In this document: positions 1 through 10,986 of the stretch, piece after piece | Position numbering within the stretch: position 1 is the stretch's first letter | How the letters are laid out: the number at the start of each line of letters is the position of its first letter | Assembly (NCBI RefSeq): GCF_022539505.1 | Contig: NC_061510.1 | Coordinates: forward strand, 267,663,687 to 267,727,686 | Length of the DNA: 64,000 bases | Direction of reading: 5' to 3' | Source: Lolium rigidum | Taxonomy: Eukaryota > Streptophyta > Magnoliopsida > Poales > Poaceae | Made by a program: the position numbers and the translations under genes | Notes under the pieces: generated by a model | What the model was told of the DNA's origin: nothing | The model's input: the letters and a program-made list of their open reading frames with translations, nothing else | Databases searched by the model: none

Positions 1-233
1 GCACCACTGCTAGTTAGCAGTGGAGCACCAAAAAGTGGCGCTCCAGTGATACAAATATAGCAGTGGCGCACAGATTTTGAGGTGCGCCATCCCTAAAGTT
101 GGACCTGATCCCACCCCTCCCCCAAACTTAGTAGTGGCGCACCCCTTAGTGGTGCTCCACTGATAGGCATGTTAGAAGTGGCGCACCTGGTGAGGAGTGT
201 GCCACCCCTAGGAATCTTCCATAACCTGCTTGG
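1..233. mobile_element. CACTA-like subterminal repeat tract (partial)
   Basis: The core GTGGCGCAC or a close variant recurs near 35, 64, 132 and 178, with inverted forms near 1, 81 and 150. Dense short direct and inverted copies of this motif are typical of the subterminal region of grass CACTA transposons. No CACTA/TAGTG terminus is seen, so the element runs off the left edge or is truncated at about 233, where similarity to the downstream tandem copies begins. Assignment to CACTA is from motif recognition only. Confidence 0.5.
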
Positions 234-634
234 CCTATACCCACGGGGTTTGGGTTCACAAAGTATCTCTGACTTTTATTGTTCACCAACCAATCGATCA
301 ACTATCTTCACAGTTGTGTCCTGAGAGTATTACTATGTAAATTGAGATATATATTAAGCATAGAGAATCTGGAAGGCGGTCTTGGTCGGCTTTGCTCTGG
401 TGCCATACTCGGATTTGCTTGGTTACGGGCCTATCGAGCACGCAAGCGACTAGGCAGAGAGCAACCATACATACATGAGTATATACCATGGGAATATAAC
501 ATCTTTTGCAAACAATATGCTAATTCTCAACCATGTATATAAACTTTTTTGAAAGAGTCTAGCTTAACCATCCATGTGGTGAATTGAAATAGCATCAGCC
601 CAATAAGTGTGCCCAGAACTGGAACATTCTTGGT
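234..634 (+). repeat. Tandem unit I, promoter-like block P1
   Basis: This block is similar to 1940-2960, to 4860-5043 plus 9938-10159, and to 37206-38460 plus 39605-39670. It has a TATATAAA at about 535 and ends in a stretch matching the kinase upstream region (CATCCATGTGG to GAACATTCT). It lacks the hAT MITE found in P2 and P4, so it preserves an empty site for that element. It also lacks the Helitron of P4: the undivided ATCCATGTGG is near 572. Confidence 0.75.
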
Positions 635-1185
635 GGGCTATTATTCGTCACCTAGCTAGAACATGCTCTTTGAAAACCATGCATGAGGTAATAACCTGTT
701 GTGTAATCATGGAGAACATGATCGTTGAGACAAAGCGTTATGATGCCCTCAATTACCACAAATGGGAATTTCAGGGTGACTTCGTGTAGCCACAGCCTAG
801 GGCATGCATGAACATGGGAGGAGTTTCTCCATATGAACGTTTTCAAACGTATTCAGATGGATTTGATTGATCACATATGTGCATTGGCACGCCATGAATC
901 AATCTCATCTCATTGTATTTGTTAAAAATGTGCTCTTTCATTTTTAACCATTGTTATTTGTTTGAATGTAATAAAATTTGTTAAACATCACATTGACACA
1001 TTTTTTTACATATCTATGTGCCAATTCGGAGATAGTAAGGTGAGGAAAAAAATCTAAAAATACCCTGGGAAAAATGCGTCGGGCCGATGGGCTACCCGAC
1101 GCAAACGGTCAATCGTGACTGGACAATCAATTTGTTGTCTGCGGATAATTTTGGTGTCCCTTTTGCATCGGATCGCTGGAGATTC
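634..1185 (+). pseudogene. PIF/Harbinger transposase (ALP1-like nuclease) 3' fragment, copy 1
   Basis: Conceptual translation from about 636 gives WAIIRH, then MHEVITCCVIMENMIVE, WEFQGDF and, after a frameshift, EEFLHMNVF followed by MDLIDHI. This order matches the C-terminal end of plant PIF/Harbinger transposases and ALP1-like proteins (RFAIVR, then CVIMHNMI, then EFL, then DLVEHLW). An in-frame TAG at about 787 and the frameshift near 815 show it is dead. The 3' tail around 1070-1180 contains the GCGTCGGGCC...CCGACGCAAACGG type sequence common near grass Harbinger ends, and the homologous right flank resumes at TTAGGTATCACC, compatible with a TTA target. The left part of the transposase is missing. 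Confidence 0.7.
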
Positions 1186-1939
1186 CCTTAGGTATCACCA
1201 ATGCTTGTCACTTAGCACGATCTTATAAGAAAAATATAGAGGTGTCACTGTAATTAATGAGGAAAGGATAGCAATGATGTATCTTAGTGGTAACTAACAT
1301 GTCACTTGCATTTGTTCATAGGAAAAAAACTTTACTACCCTAATCACGCACAAAATGACCCTAAATCAATTAAATTCAACATTTCTTAGATAAAAAAGCT
1401 TAAAAGAAAATGCATTGGGATAGCTGTTGCTTAAATTCTTGTATCTTTTATGACAGCTTGCCGAGATACAATGCAGTAAGATAGCCCATTTGCTCATTTG
1501 AACCTGATCCCACAAGATCCATTTACGTGTCCCATTTGAAGCTTATCGACCACAGGAGTCGATCAAACAATGGTTATTGGCGAAGAAAATCACTCACAGC
1601 CAAACTACACACACTTTAACTCAGCGTACTGCTGGAATCCTGGCAACTTTTAATCCAAAGATTAGGAAGGTGGGCTCATCAGAGTTGGGCTCAACAACCA
1701 TGTTGTTCAGATCCGCTCCAATCTCATAGTAGCAATGCGAATGCAAAAACGCTAGAGGAGCACCAGATTCATCTGTGCCCGAACCAAATACTCCCGGTGC
1801 ATCCCATTCGTAGTGATTCTAGCAACCAAACCACCGAGTGTAATCTGACACTTGTTCATGCTATCTTCCTATACCCAGCAGTTCTCTAGAAAGGAATACA
1901 TGTTTTTTGTCTATCTAGGAGATGATGATTCTTTCATGT
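1186..1939. repeat. Tandem spacer block X1
   Basis: The block starts at TTAGGTATCACC and matches 4102-4859 (X2) and 10726-10986 plus 36712-37205 (X3). It has no coding potential. At 1436-1455 it keeps the uninterrupted sequence CTTGTATCTTTTATGACAGC, the empty site of the large Gypsy element that interrupts X3 after GTATC. Confidence 0.8.
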
Positions 1940-2906
1940 GGTGCTAGATATATATATCTATGGGGTTCTGAGCTTACAAAATAACTCAGACTTTTAGTGT
2001 CCACCAACCAATTGACCAACTATCTTCACAGTCATGTTCTAAGAGTACAGTATTATCTAAAAGTATTATAGAACCATAGCTGTAGATTGAGATATATATT
2101 AAGCTAGATAGGAGTGTACATAGATATGATAATGCATGCACCGAAACTGGAGTCAAATCCGTTGTAAGGTATCCATATTTAGTTTTAATGAATCCAACGG
2201 ATAAGGATATCCAACTTCAAAGTGATGCTTGGATACGGTATAGCAAAGAGCATGCGGATATGGATTATTCGAAATTTAATTAGGATAATCCGAATGTTTT
2301 AGATCGAATAATCTGTTTTTATGTCAAAAGTCAAGGCCAATTTTGTAAGGTTAGTAATTATTAAATTACTAAATTTATTTGGCGAGCATGCTTAGCTCTA
2401 AATTTACACCAATGCTAGAATTTTAGTGTATTGTGTCTCTTTTTTTCTAAATTTATACAAGCATGTTTAAATCTCTCTCAATATTTGTAAAAACTATAAC
2501 TATCTACAGATGAGAGCATATATCCGATTTTTTTTCGGTCCGAGTTTGCCTCATTTCTGATTCGAATCCACAGGCCATTATATCCGCATCCAAACCCGAA
2601 ATCGATGAATATCCGCTCTAATTCGAATCTAAAAAATATATGATAAAAAATATGGTATGAACAAAATCCGATCCGATTCGACTCGTTTACACCCATAAGC
2701 GTAGAGTACCTGGAAGGTGGTCTTGGTCTGCTTTGCTCGGGTGCCACGGGCCTATCGAGCACACAAGCGACTAGGCACATAGCAATGACACATACATGAG
2801 TATATATATACCATGGGAATATAACAACTTTTGCAAACCATATGCTAATTCTCAACCATGTATATAAACTTTCTTGAAGCAGTCAGTCTAGCTTAACCAT
2901 CCATGT
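1940..2906 (+). repeat. Tandem unit I, promoter-like block P2
   Basis: This is the second promoter-like block of unit I, closest to P4 in front of the live kinase gene. Both share a hAT-type MITE and both run directly into the kinase 5' region. A TATATAAA lies at about 2860. At 2897-2906 it keeps the undivided ATCCATGTGG that the Helitron interrupts in P4. No gene is recognised. Confidence 0.75.
2109..2697. mobile_element. hAT-type MITE in P2
   Basis: It begins TAGGAGTGTACATAG and ends GTTTACACCCATA, an imperfect terminal inverted repeat of the TAGGGGTGTAAA type common in grass hAT MITEs. Flanks AAGCTAGA and AGCGTAGA are compatible with a decayed 8 bp target duplication. P1 and P3 lack the whole 589 bp, which defines its limits. 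It has no coding capacity. The same element sits in P4 (37375-37941), so it predates the unit I/unit II duplication. Confidence 0.65.
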
Positions 2907-3460
2907 GGAGAATTGAAATGGCGCCGGCCTAATACGTGTGGCCAGACCGGAACATTCTACTTTGGACTTGTACAACCGCTGTGTGTGCTCACTTCCAACG
3001 CAAGCGACGGAAGTCCAAGGCAAGCGAGCGGACAAGCCGAAGCTCATCAGCAGAGCCGGTGGCCACCAGCGAGAATAAACAAATCTCAGCCAGCCTCCCC
3101 CACCCGCTCGCTGGCCATCGCTTCGTTCGTCAACACACGCGAGCGAGCCAGCCGCCGATGGTATCGCCGCCTCGGTCCGATCGGAGGGTCCCATCCTTGT
3201 AGCAGCCGAGGCGCCGCCCGCCCTCGCGGATTTCGGACGGCTCTCGTCGGTCTGATTTGACGGGTTGGACGGGCCTTCTTTCCGGCGAGCTTCCTCCCTC
3301 CAGCCTGGTCAAACTTGTTGTTTTCCATTGGCCACGCCCAGTGCTCTCTGCTTTTGTGAGCCCGGCCGGATCAGCGTCCTTCCGAGCCATGTCCCTCTAC
3401 TTTTGTCAAGGAGGCAGTTCTTGGTTCAGGTGCCCCATCCCATCCCAACTCCCAAAGATG
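2907..3460 (+). pseudogene. Duplicated kinase 5' region lacking the coding sequence
   Basis: From GTGGAGAATTGAAATGGCG to CCCAACTCCCAAAGATG this stretch closely matches 39605-40235, the promoter/5' untranslated region of the kinase gene at 40356. Small indels separate the copies; the kinase copy, for example, has about 60 extra bases near 40090-40165. Similarity stops about 120 bases before the kinase start codon, so no part of the coding sequence is present. It is therefore a promoter-only relic or a 3'-truncated gene copy. ORFs crossing it (for example 3265-3867) have no family resemblance and are probably chance. Confidence 0.75.
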
Positions 3461-4101
3461 CCGCAGGTGCCGCCACTGTCAACCCCGACCGCATTGGGGC
3501 CTCGCCTCCCAGAACCACCATGAAGACCTTCGGGGCACGGAGGACGCCATTGAAAGCATACCACATGAGGTCGGGCCACGCCACCCGACGGATCCACCGC
3601 CCCTCATGTCTCACCAGGTGCCAAGAACCCACACGCCGCATCCCGAAGGGAGTCGAGCCGCTGGGGAGGTGGATGCATGCCTCCATGTCCCATTGTCACC
3701 GTACTGCCCGAAAAGAGGCCGCCACACAACAATGGCCTCGCCACCACCGTCCACCTGGCGGCTTCATCCGATCAGAAGCGGGGAGCTTGGGGAAGGAGAA
3801 AGGGGCGAGCGGATTGGGTTTCCCCCATGTCGCATGCAACACTTTAAGAGGCTTCGAGGATCTCTAGAGCTTGGTCCGATGAAAGAGCTACTAGTATACT
3901 TTTGCAAGTTTGTGTGGGTGTGGTGGCCCTCAAATATGTAAATATATACTTAGATGCCTGATGCATGTCGTTGTTTGTAGATAAAATTTCATAGTCATTT
4001 GTTTAAACGACATGCAGAATGTACAACCATTCCTTCTTTTACCCCAAATTTGTATTACCATGTCTTCTAATGCTCCTTGTTTATGCAACCGCGACTAGTA
4101 T
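3461..4101. other. Unassigned insertion or replacement after the truncated kinase copy
   Basis: The left half (3461-3850) is GC-rich and the right half AT-rich. It replaces what would be the kinase coding region of unit I and ends where block X2 begins at TTAGGTATCACC. I recognise no domain, terminal repeat or poly(A). It may be a transposon carrying captured gene sequence or a piece of another locus. Confidence 0.4.
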
Positions 4102-4859
4102 TGCCTTAGGTATCACCCAATGCTTGGCACTTAGCATGGTCTCGTAGACAATAACGGAGGTGGCACTGTAATTAATGTGGAAATGATAGTAATGATGTAT
4201 CTTCACTAACATGTGGCTCTTGCACTTATTCATAGGAAAAAAAATTACTACCCTGATCACGTGCAAAATGACCCTAAATCGATTGAATGCAACACTTCTT
4301 AGATAAAAACAAACTTAAAAGAAAATGCATTGACATATTTAGTTTTAGTTGTTGGTTAAGTTCTTGTATCTCTTATGACAGCGTGCTCATACACAATGCA
4401 GTAAGATAGGCCATTTGCTCATTTGAATCTGGTCTCCGAAGTTCCATTCACGTGTCCATTTGAAGCTTATCGGCCACATGATTCGATCAAACAATGGTTA
4501 TTGGCTAAGAAAAACTCTGACAGCCAAATTACATACACGTGAACTCCTCATGTGGCTGGAATCCTAGCAACTTTTAGTCGGAAGATTAGCAAGGTGGTCT
4601 CATGATTGTTGTGCTCAACAACTGTAGTGTTCAGAACTGCTTCAATTCCATAAAAGCAACACGGACGCAAAAAAGTTTGAGGAGCACCAAATTCATGTGT
4701 GTCCTGACCAAATATTCCCGGTGCATCCTATTTGTAGTCATTCTAGCTACCTAATGTGATTTGACACTTCTTCATGCTATCTTCCTCCACCAATCAGTTC
4801 TCCAGGAAGAAACACATGTTTTTTTGTGTGTGTCTAGGAAATGATGATTGTTTTATGTG
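4102..4859. repeat. Tandem spacer block X2
   Basis: Starts TTAGGTATCACCCAATGC and is similar to X1 and X3 over about 750 bases. It links unit I to unit II. It contains the CTTGTATCTCTTATGACAGC equivalent near 4364, again an empty site for the large Gypsy insertion. No genes. Confidence 0.75.
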
Positions 4860-5043
4860 GTGCTAGATATGCATATACCCACGGGGTTTGGGTTCACAAA
4901 GTATCTCTAACTTTTATTGTTCACCAACCAATCGATCAACTATCTCCTCAGTTGTGTCCTGTGAGTATTACTATGTAAATTGAGATATATATTAAGCATA
5001 GGACCTGGAAGGTGGTCTTGGTCGGCTTTGCTCGGGTGCCATA
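4860..5043 (+). repeat. Promoter-like block P3, left part
   Basis: Begins GTGCTAGATATGCATATACCC and matches P1. It is interrupted at GGTGCCATA by the solo LTR at 5044-9937 and resumes at 9938. P3 lacks the hAT MITE, as P1 does. Confidence 0.8.
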
Positions 5044-8000
5044 TGTAATATCCCAGGATTAGAGACGATCGAGGGGTAGAATTTAGGAAGGGATGTGCAT
5101 TGCATCGTAAAATCTGGGGAAATTTCACGTTTTTATTGAAAAACTGCATAAAAGGGGGACAAGTTTCTCTCTCGACACCACATAGGATTAGGGTTTCGAG
5201 AGTGCGATAGACTTGGACCTAACTAAACTCAATTAGGGTTTTTGAGAAGAGAGGAGAACAATTTCCTTCTCAACTTATTGCATGATTGAATTCAAACAAG
5301 TTATGTTTGAATTTCAAATTCAAACATCAATTAAGTATATTATAATTCAAATACGGATAATTCATTAAACAATTGAAGTAATCAAGAATATAAAACGATA
5401 GAACAATATTCAAAACTCATTAGAGAAAACCTTGAGCTTTATTGATTCACACACATATTACATTGCCATTTACATTATCCAAATTGAATTATAAATATTA
5501 CAACACATTACACAAATGAATAAATGAAAAAGGAAATAAAAGAATTACAATTGTTGACAGAATTCTACACTAGACAAGTAAATCTTCATGGATTGCTTGA
5601 TCAACATTTGCATGATCTTCATTTGATCATCCAAAGCATCCCTGCAAAATAAAACAAGAAGAAACAAATACACATTATGCCAAGTGGCAATGCCACTTGG
5701 CAGGTTAGTCAAATAAGTGAGTTTTGGTGGATAATACCAAGCCTGCCGGAGAAACAAGGCCAAAGTCCCAAGTTCCAACATGAGAACACACAGGCAGCTC
5801 ACAAGGCTTGTTGCATGCATGCTCTCCACACACACAGACCAGGGGTGAAGCACCCAGCACAGGATGTACTGTCGACCAAAGGAGTGAGGAGAAGGACAGT
5901 ATAAAACCTTTTCACAAGCAAACCCTAGTCATTCCATCGACGGCAGCTCCATAGGGTAGGAACACAAGAACAGCAAGAACACACAGCCAGCCAAACTATC
6001 CAGGACAGTTCCACTAAGGACTGTTTGCTGTAGAACAAGGAATTGATGGAATAGACCATCACAAGCTAGCCAGGAGGAGTAGGGCAAGCTTACACCATCA
6101 ACCAGAAGCAAAACCTCTACATCAGCACATAAATCTAGGAGCTGGAGTGAGGTATACACAGATGATCATGAGCAAGCACTTGTTTTGCTCATAAATAAGC
6201 ATATGCATGTATCAAAGAAACCAAAAGGGGTAGAATACCCTGTTTGTATCATCACTTGGCTGCTAGCCATTTGGTGCAAGCAAACATGGGAGAAGCCATT
6301 AGGAATTCATCCAAGGGAACACTGATTGTGTCAACATAGTGACACAACACCAAGGAAATCCAGCATTGATTTGATCCCTATCTAGCACCCAGACTCACCT
6401 AGCACCTACAGCTAGCTAAACCATCAGAATCTGGACAGATATATGTCCATTTTCATTTCAACATCAATTATTCTGGAAGCCCATAAATGACTACCAGTAA
6501 TATTGCACAGAAGCCTACAGAAAAGGGTAGGAGCAACCATAACTAGCAGGCCAAGCACTGCTAGGGTAACAACAACTACCCAGCCTCACACAAAAGCCAA
6601 CCAGAGAAGCCTATCATCACTCCAGGGAGTTCAAGCATCACATGAGGTGCCAACACATGTTGGTTTCTATCCAGATATTGCATAAGATGCACAGAAATCA
6701 CCACTGCATCAGTAGATCATATATGTCTGTCAGAAATAGGAAGCAAAGCTTCACTGACAAAGCACATGTAATTGATTTAGCTCACACAGATGTAACCAGG
6801 TGCATCAGATAAATCAAATAGCCAACGGTATTGATGCCACAAGCAACAGCAACCACCAGTACTTGGTGAGGAGATGGATACACAAGCAACTACACCATAT
6901 AAGGTGAATACATACAAGTGTATAAGCCAACAGGAAGCCATGATGATCACAGGATCATCCAGAGCCACAGGGATAAGAAGTAATAACTGCAAGCCATAAC
7001 AGATAATACACATATACATAATTCACCATTTATAATTGTATCCAGAAGCACACTATCAGGGAATGAATACATTTAGCCAGCAACCAAGCTCAGTAGAGCT
7101 TTACCATGAACTAGAGCTCAATGAGCAACACACCAGTGGCACTGACTCTTGCATAAAGCAAGGATTACTCACAGTAATCAAGCCAGGGGCAGAAACTATG
7201 AATACACATGACAACCTTGTAGCAGCAGCAGAGGCTGGAGCAACATGGCAAGCCATGAGCATCACAGCATGCTCATGAGCATTTGCATATGAGCTACAAC
7301 AGCAAGGATGGAAAGCACACAAGCATAATCCAGAGAGAGGAGAGCAACAGCATGGCATAGAATAGAGCAAGTAGAGCATCAGTAGCAGCTAGCACATCAC
7401 AGTAGCAGCAGTCACAGCAGCATACGCACACCAATAGCAAGCACAGCAGCAACATCCAGTAGAGGAGTAGCAGCAGCACGGCATGGCCACTCCATGAGGA
7501 GGAGCAGACGCAGCTCAAGCTAGTCGAAGAAGAAAGAACAGGTGAGAGAGAGAGAAGAAGGGCACTTACACGCGAGCAGACAAGGAACGCGACCACGGCG
7601 GCACACGCCGGGGGCACGGCGGCTCCAGGCCAGGCCAGGCCAGGCACAGCACCGCCACAGCGCCCAGCACCACCACGGCAAAGCTCACGGTGGCACCACA
7701 ACACCAGGAGCTCCGGCGGGCGGCGAATCGCCGCATATCTGTGCGGCCATGTTGCAGACGAGTTGGGGGGAGCGGAGGAGACGACGAAGGCCTATTCAAC
7801 GCGGACCATCTAGTGCGCCGTCGAGAGGCGGTTCGTTTGCGACCAACCGCGTCGCTGGAGTTGGCTGGAGGCGGACGGAATAATTCGGCGACGGCGGCGG
7901 CGACGCGAATCGCCAGAGCGTCGGGGAGGAGCTAGGGTTAGGACAGAGACGGCGTCTACGGGCACGACTGGGTCGGTCGGACCGAGCCCAACGGGCTGGT

Positions 8001-9179
8001 CCAACCTAACCAGCTCGGGCCACCTGACAGGTGGGACCCGAGGGCATTTTGGTCATTTCCAAATAGCCATTTAAATATAATTTTCCCATAATTTTATAAA
8101 ATAAATAGGACTCTACAAAAATAAATAAAATATGAAAACCACTTAGCATAAAATTCTCTACCATAATAAAATATGAAATGGAATTTTTGAGACAATTAAA
8201 AATTAAGTCATAATTAAATGCAAGAAATAAATATTATAATAATCATTAAAAATCACACTCTATATTTTTAATGATAAAATAAGTCCATAAATTCTTTTAG
8301 ACTTAAAACACCTTGGCAATATTCCAAGGTAGTATTTTACTCTTAAGGAGTATCCCTAAATTGTTCTTAGTAATCATCTCTGACATGAAATAATAAAACA
8401 CTGGGAAGGGGGGACTAAACCCTAAAAGCTGAAAGCATGCATAATTGCTTCTTTAACCATTGCCCTTATCGGACAATGATGCTTCTTTCAGAAACAGAGG
8501 ATCAGGGTCAATCCAAAACGTCCAACTGCACTACATTGTAGTCGCAAGGCAAGTTCATCGCTTGCTCATGTCATTTGAGTATTTTTACCAAATTATTTGC
8601 AAAGTACTATACTTATCACTCTTGCATGAAAAGTAAAATTGCTATCTTCATAATTATGAATATGACTAACTGGTGGGCAATGGAACCATGGTATGAGTAT
8701 GGTGGAGGTTCCATTGCAAGGGTTTGTATCCATCTAGGATTAACAACAAATGTCGTCCAGTGATTCTTGTGCCGTAATACCCGTGTTAACCATAAGATCT
8801 GGAGTGGGACGGAGTAGTCAAGTGTGTTCTCTCCTCTCGTTCATCAACGGATGCAATTACCGTAGTCACTTGATCCATTTAAGGACAAGCGGAGTGGTTG
8901 GGGAGCCCTAAGTCCCCACGGTAATGCGGTCTATGATGGGTTGCAACCACCGGCAAAGGAATTCAGGGAGAGTTGTCGTCGGGGTCGGAGGCTATCCATA
9001 GGGGTACGCTCACCGGCGTGGACCCAGGGTTGGAGTTGCAACAAAGGGTGGGTGTGCGAGGTCGCGGGAGAATGCATTATTGACTAGGACCTTATACCGG
9101 GCCTCACACCACGGAAGTGTGGACGGGAAAGCTGCCCGGTTGGCACCAAGGTTAAGATCTCTTATGGGCAAAGCAACAC

Positions 9180-9195
9180 ACCTCTGCAGAGTGTA
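9180..9195 (+). promoter_or_regulatory. Cross-family LTR motif ACCTCTGCAGAGTGTA
   Basis: This 16-mer contains the palindrome CTCTGCAGAG. It recurs exactly at 52556-52571 and 59206-59221 in LTRs that otherwise align poorly with this one, each time about 700-760 bases before the LTR end. The function is unknown; an R/U5 RNA structure or packaging signal is one possibility. Confidence 0.5.
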
Positions 9196-9422
9196 ATGAA
9201 TCGTGACTTGTCACTCCCTGTTCCGGGTTTTGGAACTGCGAACGCTACCGGAAAGGAACTCCATGAAGTTCTAGTAAACCGGTGAAGGCTGACGGACATA
9301 GTTCTTCTAAATAAAAGCAACCTTTTGAAGAAATGATTATGAAAACCTGCATTGGTATTAGACTTTCTGGTCTAATATCGTAGCTAGTGCATTAAACACC
9401 TCTTTCCTATTATGAACTTGTT

Positions 9423-9438
9423 GAGTACGCTCGTACTC
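9423..9438 (+). repeat. LTR dyad GAGTACG-CT-CGTACTC
   Basis: A perfect 7 bp stem with a 2-base loop. The unrelated-looking LTRs at 48334 and 54978 have an 18 bp palindrome with the same GAGTAC...GTACTC arms at the matching position. This suggests a conserved RNA or DNA structure near the 3' part of the LTR. Confidence 0.55.
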
Positions 9439-9937
9439 ATAACTCTTATAATCCCCTGCTTAGATTGCCTAAATCGTCTTGAAGAGGACATCGACGGCCA
9501 AGATGCAGCAGATGGGATCTGCAATGAGGAGCCAGATCTCTCAGGAGGGGTAGAAGGAGTTGATTACCTTATCGTCTACGGAACCGGGGAGGGTTCCGAA
9601 GGAGAACAAGCCTAGACTACCGTAGTAGTAGTACCCGAGCAGTGCGAACACTATAGTACTTAGCTGCTCGAGGAGAATAAATGTATAACCTGCTAAGACT
9701 CTTATATTGTAAGTTAAGTTGGGTTCACCTCGAACCCAGGAGTAAACCTCTTTGGACCCAGGAGGAGCTCCGAGATGATGTATATATATGGTTTGTAATA
9801 ATGTATGAATGAGTTATGGACCAGCTATGTTCTGTTGTACTACTCTGAGGGATGTAATATTTGCGGACTGGTACTTCGCGAATGTTATGTCAACGACTGG
9901 CATACTACAATATGCAGTGATATGCAGGGTCACCACA

Positions 9938-10159
9938 CCATACTCGGATTTGCTTGGTTACAGGCCTATCGAGCACGCAAGCGACTAGGCACGTAGCAAC
10001 CATACATACATGAATATATATATACCACGGGCAACTTTTGCAAAGAATATGATAATTCTCAACCATGCATATAAACTTTTTTGAAAGAGTCTAGCTTAAC
10101 CATCCATGTGGTGAATTGAAATGGCGTCGGCCCAATACGTGTGCCTAGACCGGAACATT
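9938..10159 (+). repeat. Promoter-like block P3, right part
   Basis: Resumes after the solo LTR with the CCATA duplication and matches P1 from CCATACTCGG to GAACATTCT. It carries TATATAAA near 10068 and the undivided CATCCATGTGG, a third empty site for the Helitron seen in P4. Confidence 0.75.
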
Positions 10160-10725
10160 CTCGGTGGGTTATTGTTCGTCACCCAACAAGAACATGGTCT
10201 TTGAAGACCATGCATGAGGTAATGACATGTTGTGTGATCATGAGAACATGATCAATCAGACAAAGCGTTATGATGTCCTCAATTACCACATATGGGAATT
10301 TCAGGGTTACTTCGCCACAGCCTAGGGCAGGAACATGGGAGGAGTTTCTGCATATGAACGTTTTCAAACGTATTCAGATGGATTTGATTGATCACATATA
10401 AGCATTGGCAGGCCATGAATCAATCTCATCTCATTGTATTTGTAAATTATGAAATGTGCTCTTTCATTTTTAACCTTTGTTATTTGTTTGAATGTAATAA
10501 AATTTGTTAAACATCACATTGAAACATTTATTTTTTACATATCTATGTGCCAATTTGGAGATAGTAAGGTGAGAAAAAAAATTTAAAATGCCTTGGGGAA
10601 AATGCGTCGGGCCGCTGGGCTACCGGACGCAAACGATCGACAATCAATTTAATGTCCGCGGCTCGACCCAAACGGACTTAGACGAATAATTTTGGTGTCC
10701 CTTTTGCATCGGATTGCTCGATATT
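10160..10725 (+). pseudogene. PIF/Harbinger transposase 3' fragment, copy 2
   Basis: Homologous to 634-1185. Short frames spell TWSLKTMHEVMTCCVIM, EEFLHMNVFKRIQMDLIDHI and pieces between, the C-terminal signature of ALP1-like PIF/Harbinger transposases, with different frameshifts from copy 1 (one near 10243). The tail at 10600-10710 carries GCGTCGGGCC and CCGCGGCTCGACCCAAACGG type sequence. The shared breakpoint with copy 1 shows the fragment was in place before the tandem duplication. Confidence 0.65.
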
Positions 10726-10986
10726 CCCTTAGGTATCACCAATGCTTGTCACTTACACGGTTTCATAGGCTAAATACAAAGGTGGCACTGTGATTAATGA
10801 GGAAAGGATAGCAATGTTGTATCTTAGTGGTAACTAACATATGTCACTTGCATTTGTTCATAGGAAAAAACTTTACTACTCTAATCACGTGCAAAATGAC
10901 CCTAAATCAATTAAATGCAACATTTCTTAGATAATAACAAACCTAAAAAAATGTATTGGGATAGCTGTTGCTTAAATTCTTGTATC
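10726..10986. repeat. Tandem spacer block X3, left part
   Basis: Matches X1 from TTAGGTATCACC to CTTGTATC, where the large Gypsy element is inserted. The block continues at 36712 with TTTTATGACAGC. Confidence 0.8.

Larger units (their letters stand above)
5044..9937 (+). mobile_element. Solo LTR of a long-LTR Gypsy family
   Basis: The 4894 bp element begins TGTAATATCCCAGG, ends GTCACCACA and is bounded by a perfect 5 bp duplication CCATA (5039-5043 and 9938-9942); fusing the flanks restores P3 as seen in P1. It contains no primer-binding site, gag or pol, so it is a solo LTR left by LTR-LTR recombination. It is AT-rich at both ends with a GC-rich core (about 7560-8040). A related copy starts at 47076; 8440-8990 aligns with 63400-64000. 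It also shares the 16-base block ACCTCTGCAGAGTGTA and a GAGTAC dyad with the 4.93 kb LTRs at 48334 and 54978. Short ORFs inside show no known domain. Confidence 0.85.

Noticed and set aside
3265..3867. 200-codon ORF across the truncated kinase 5' region
   Set aside because: It starts inside sequence that is untranslated in front of the live kinase, crosses a breakpoint, and has no recognisable fold or family.
5044..9937. Possibility of a complete retrotransposon rather than a solo LTR
   Set aside because: No primer site, polypurine tract, internal direct LTR repeat or gag/pol sequence occurs between the two target duplications.
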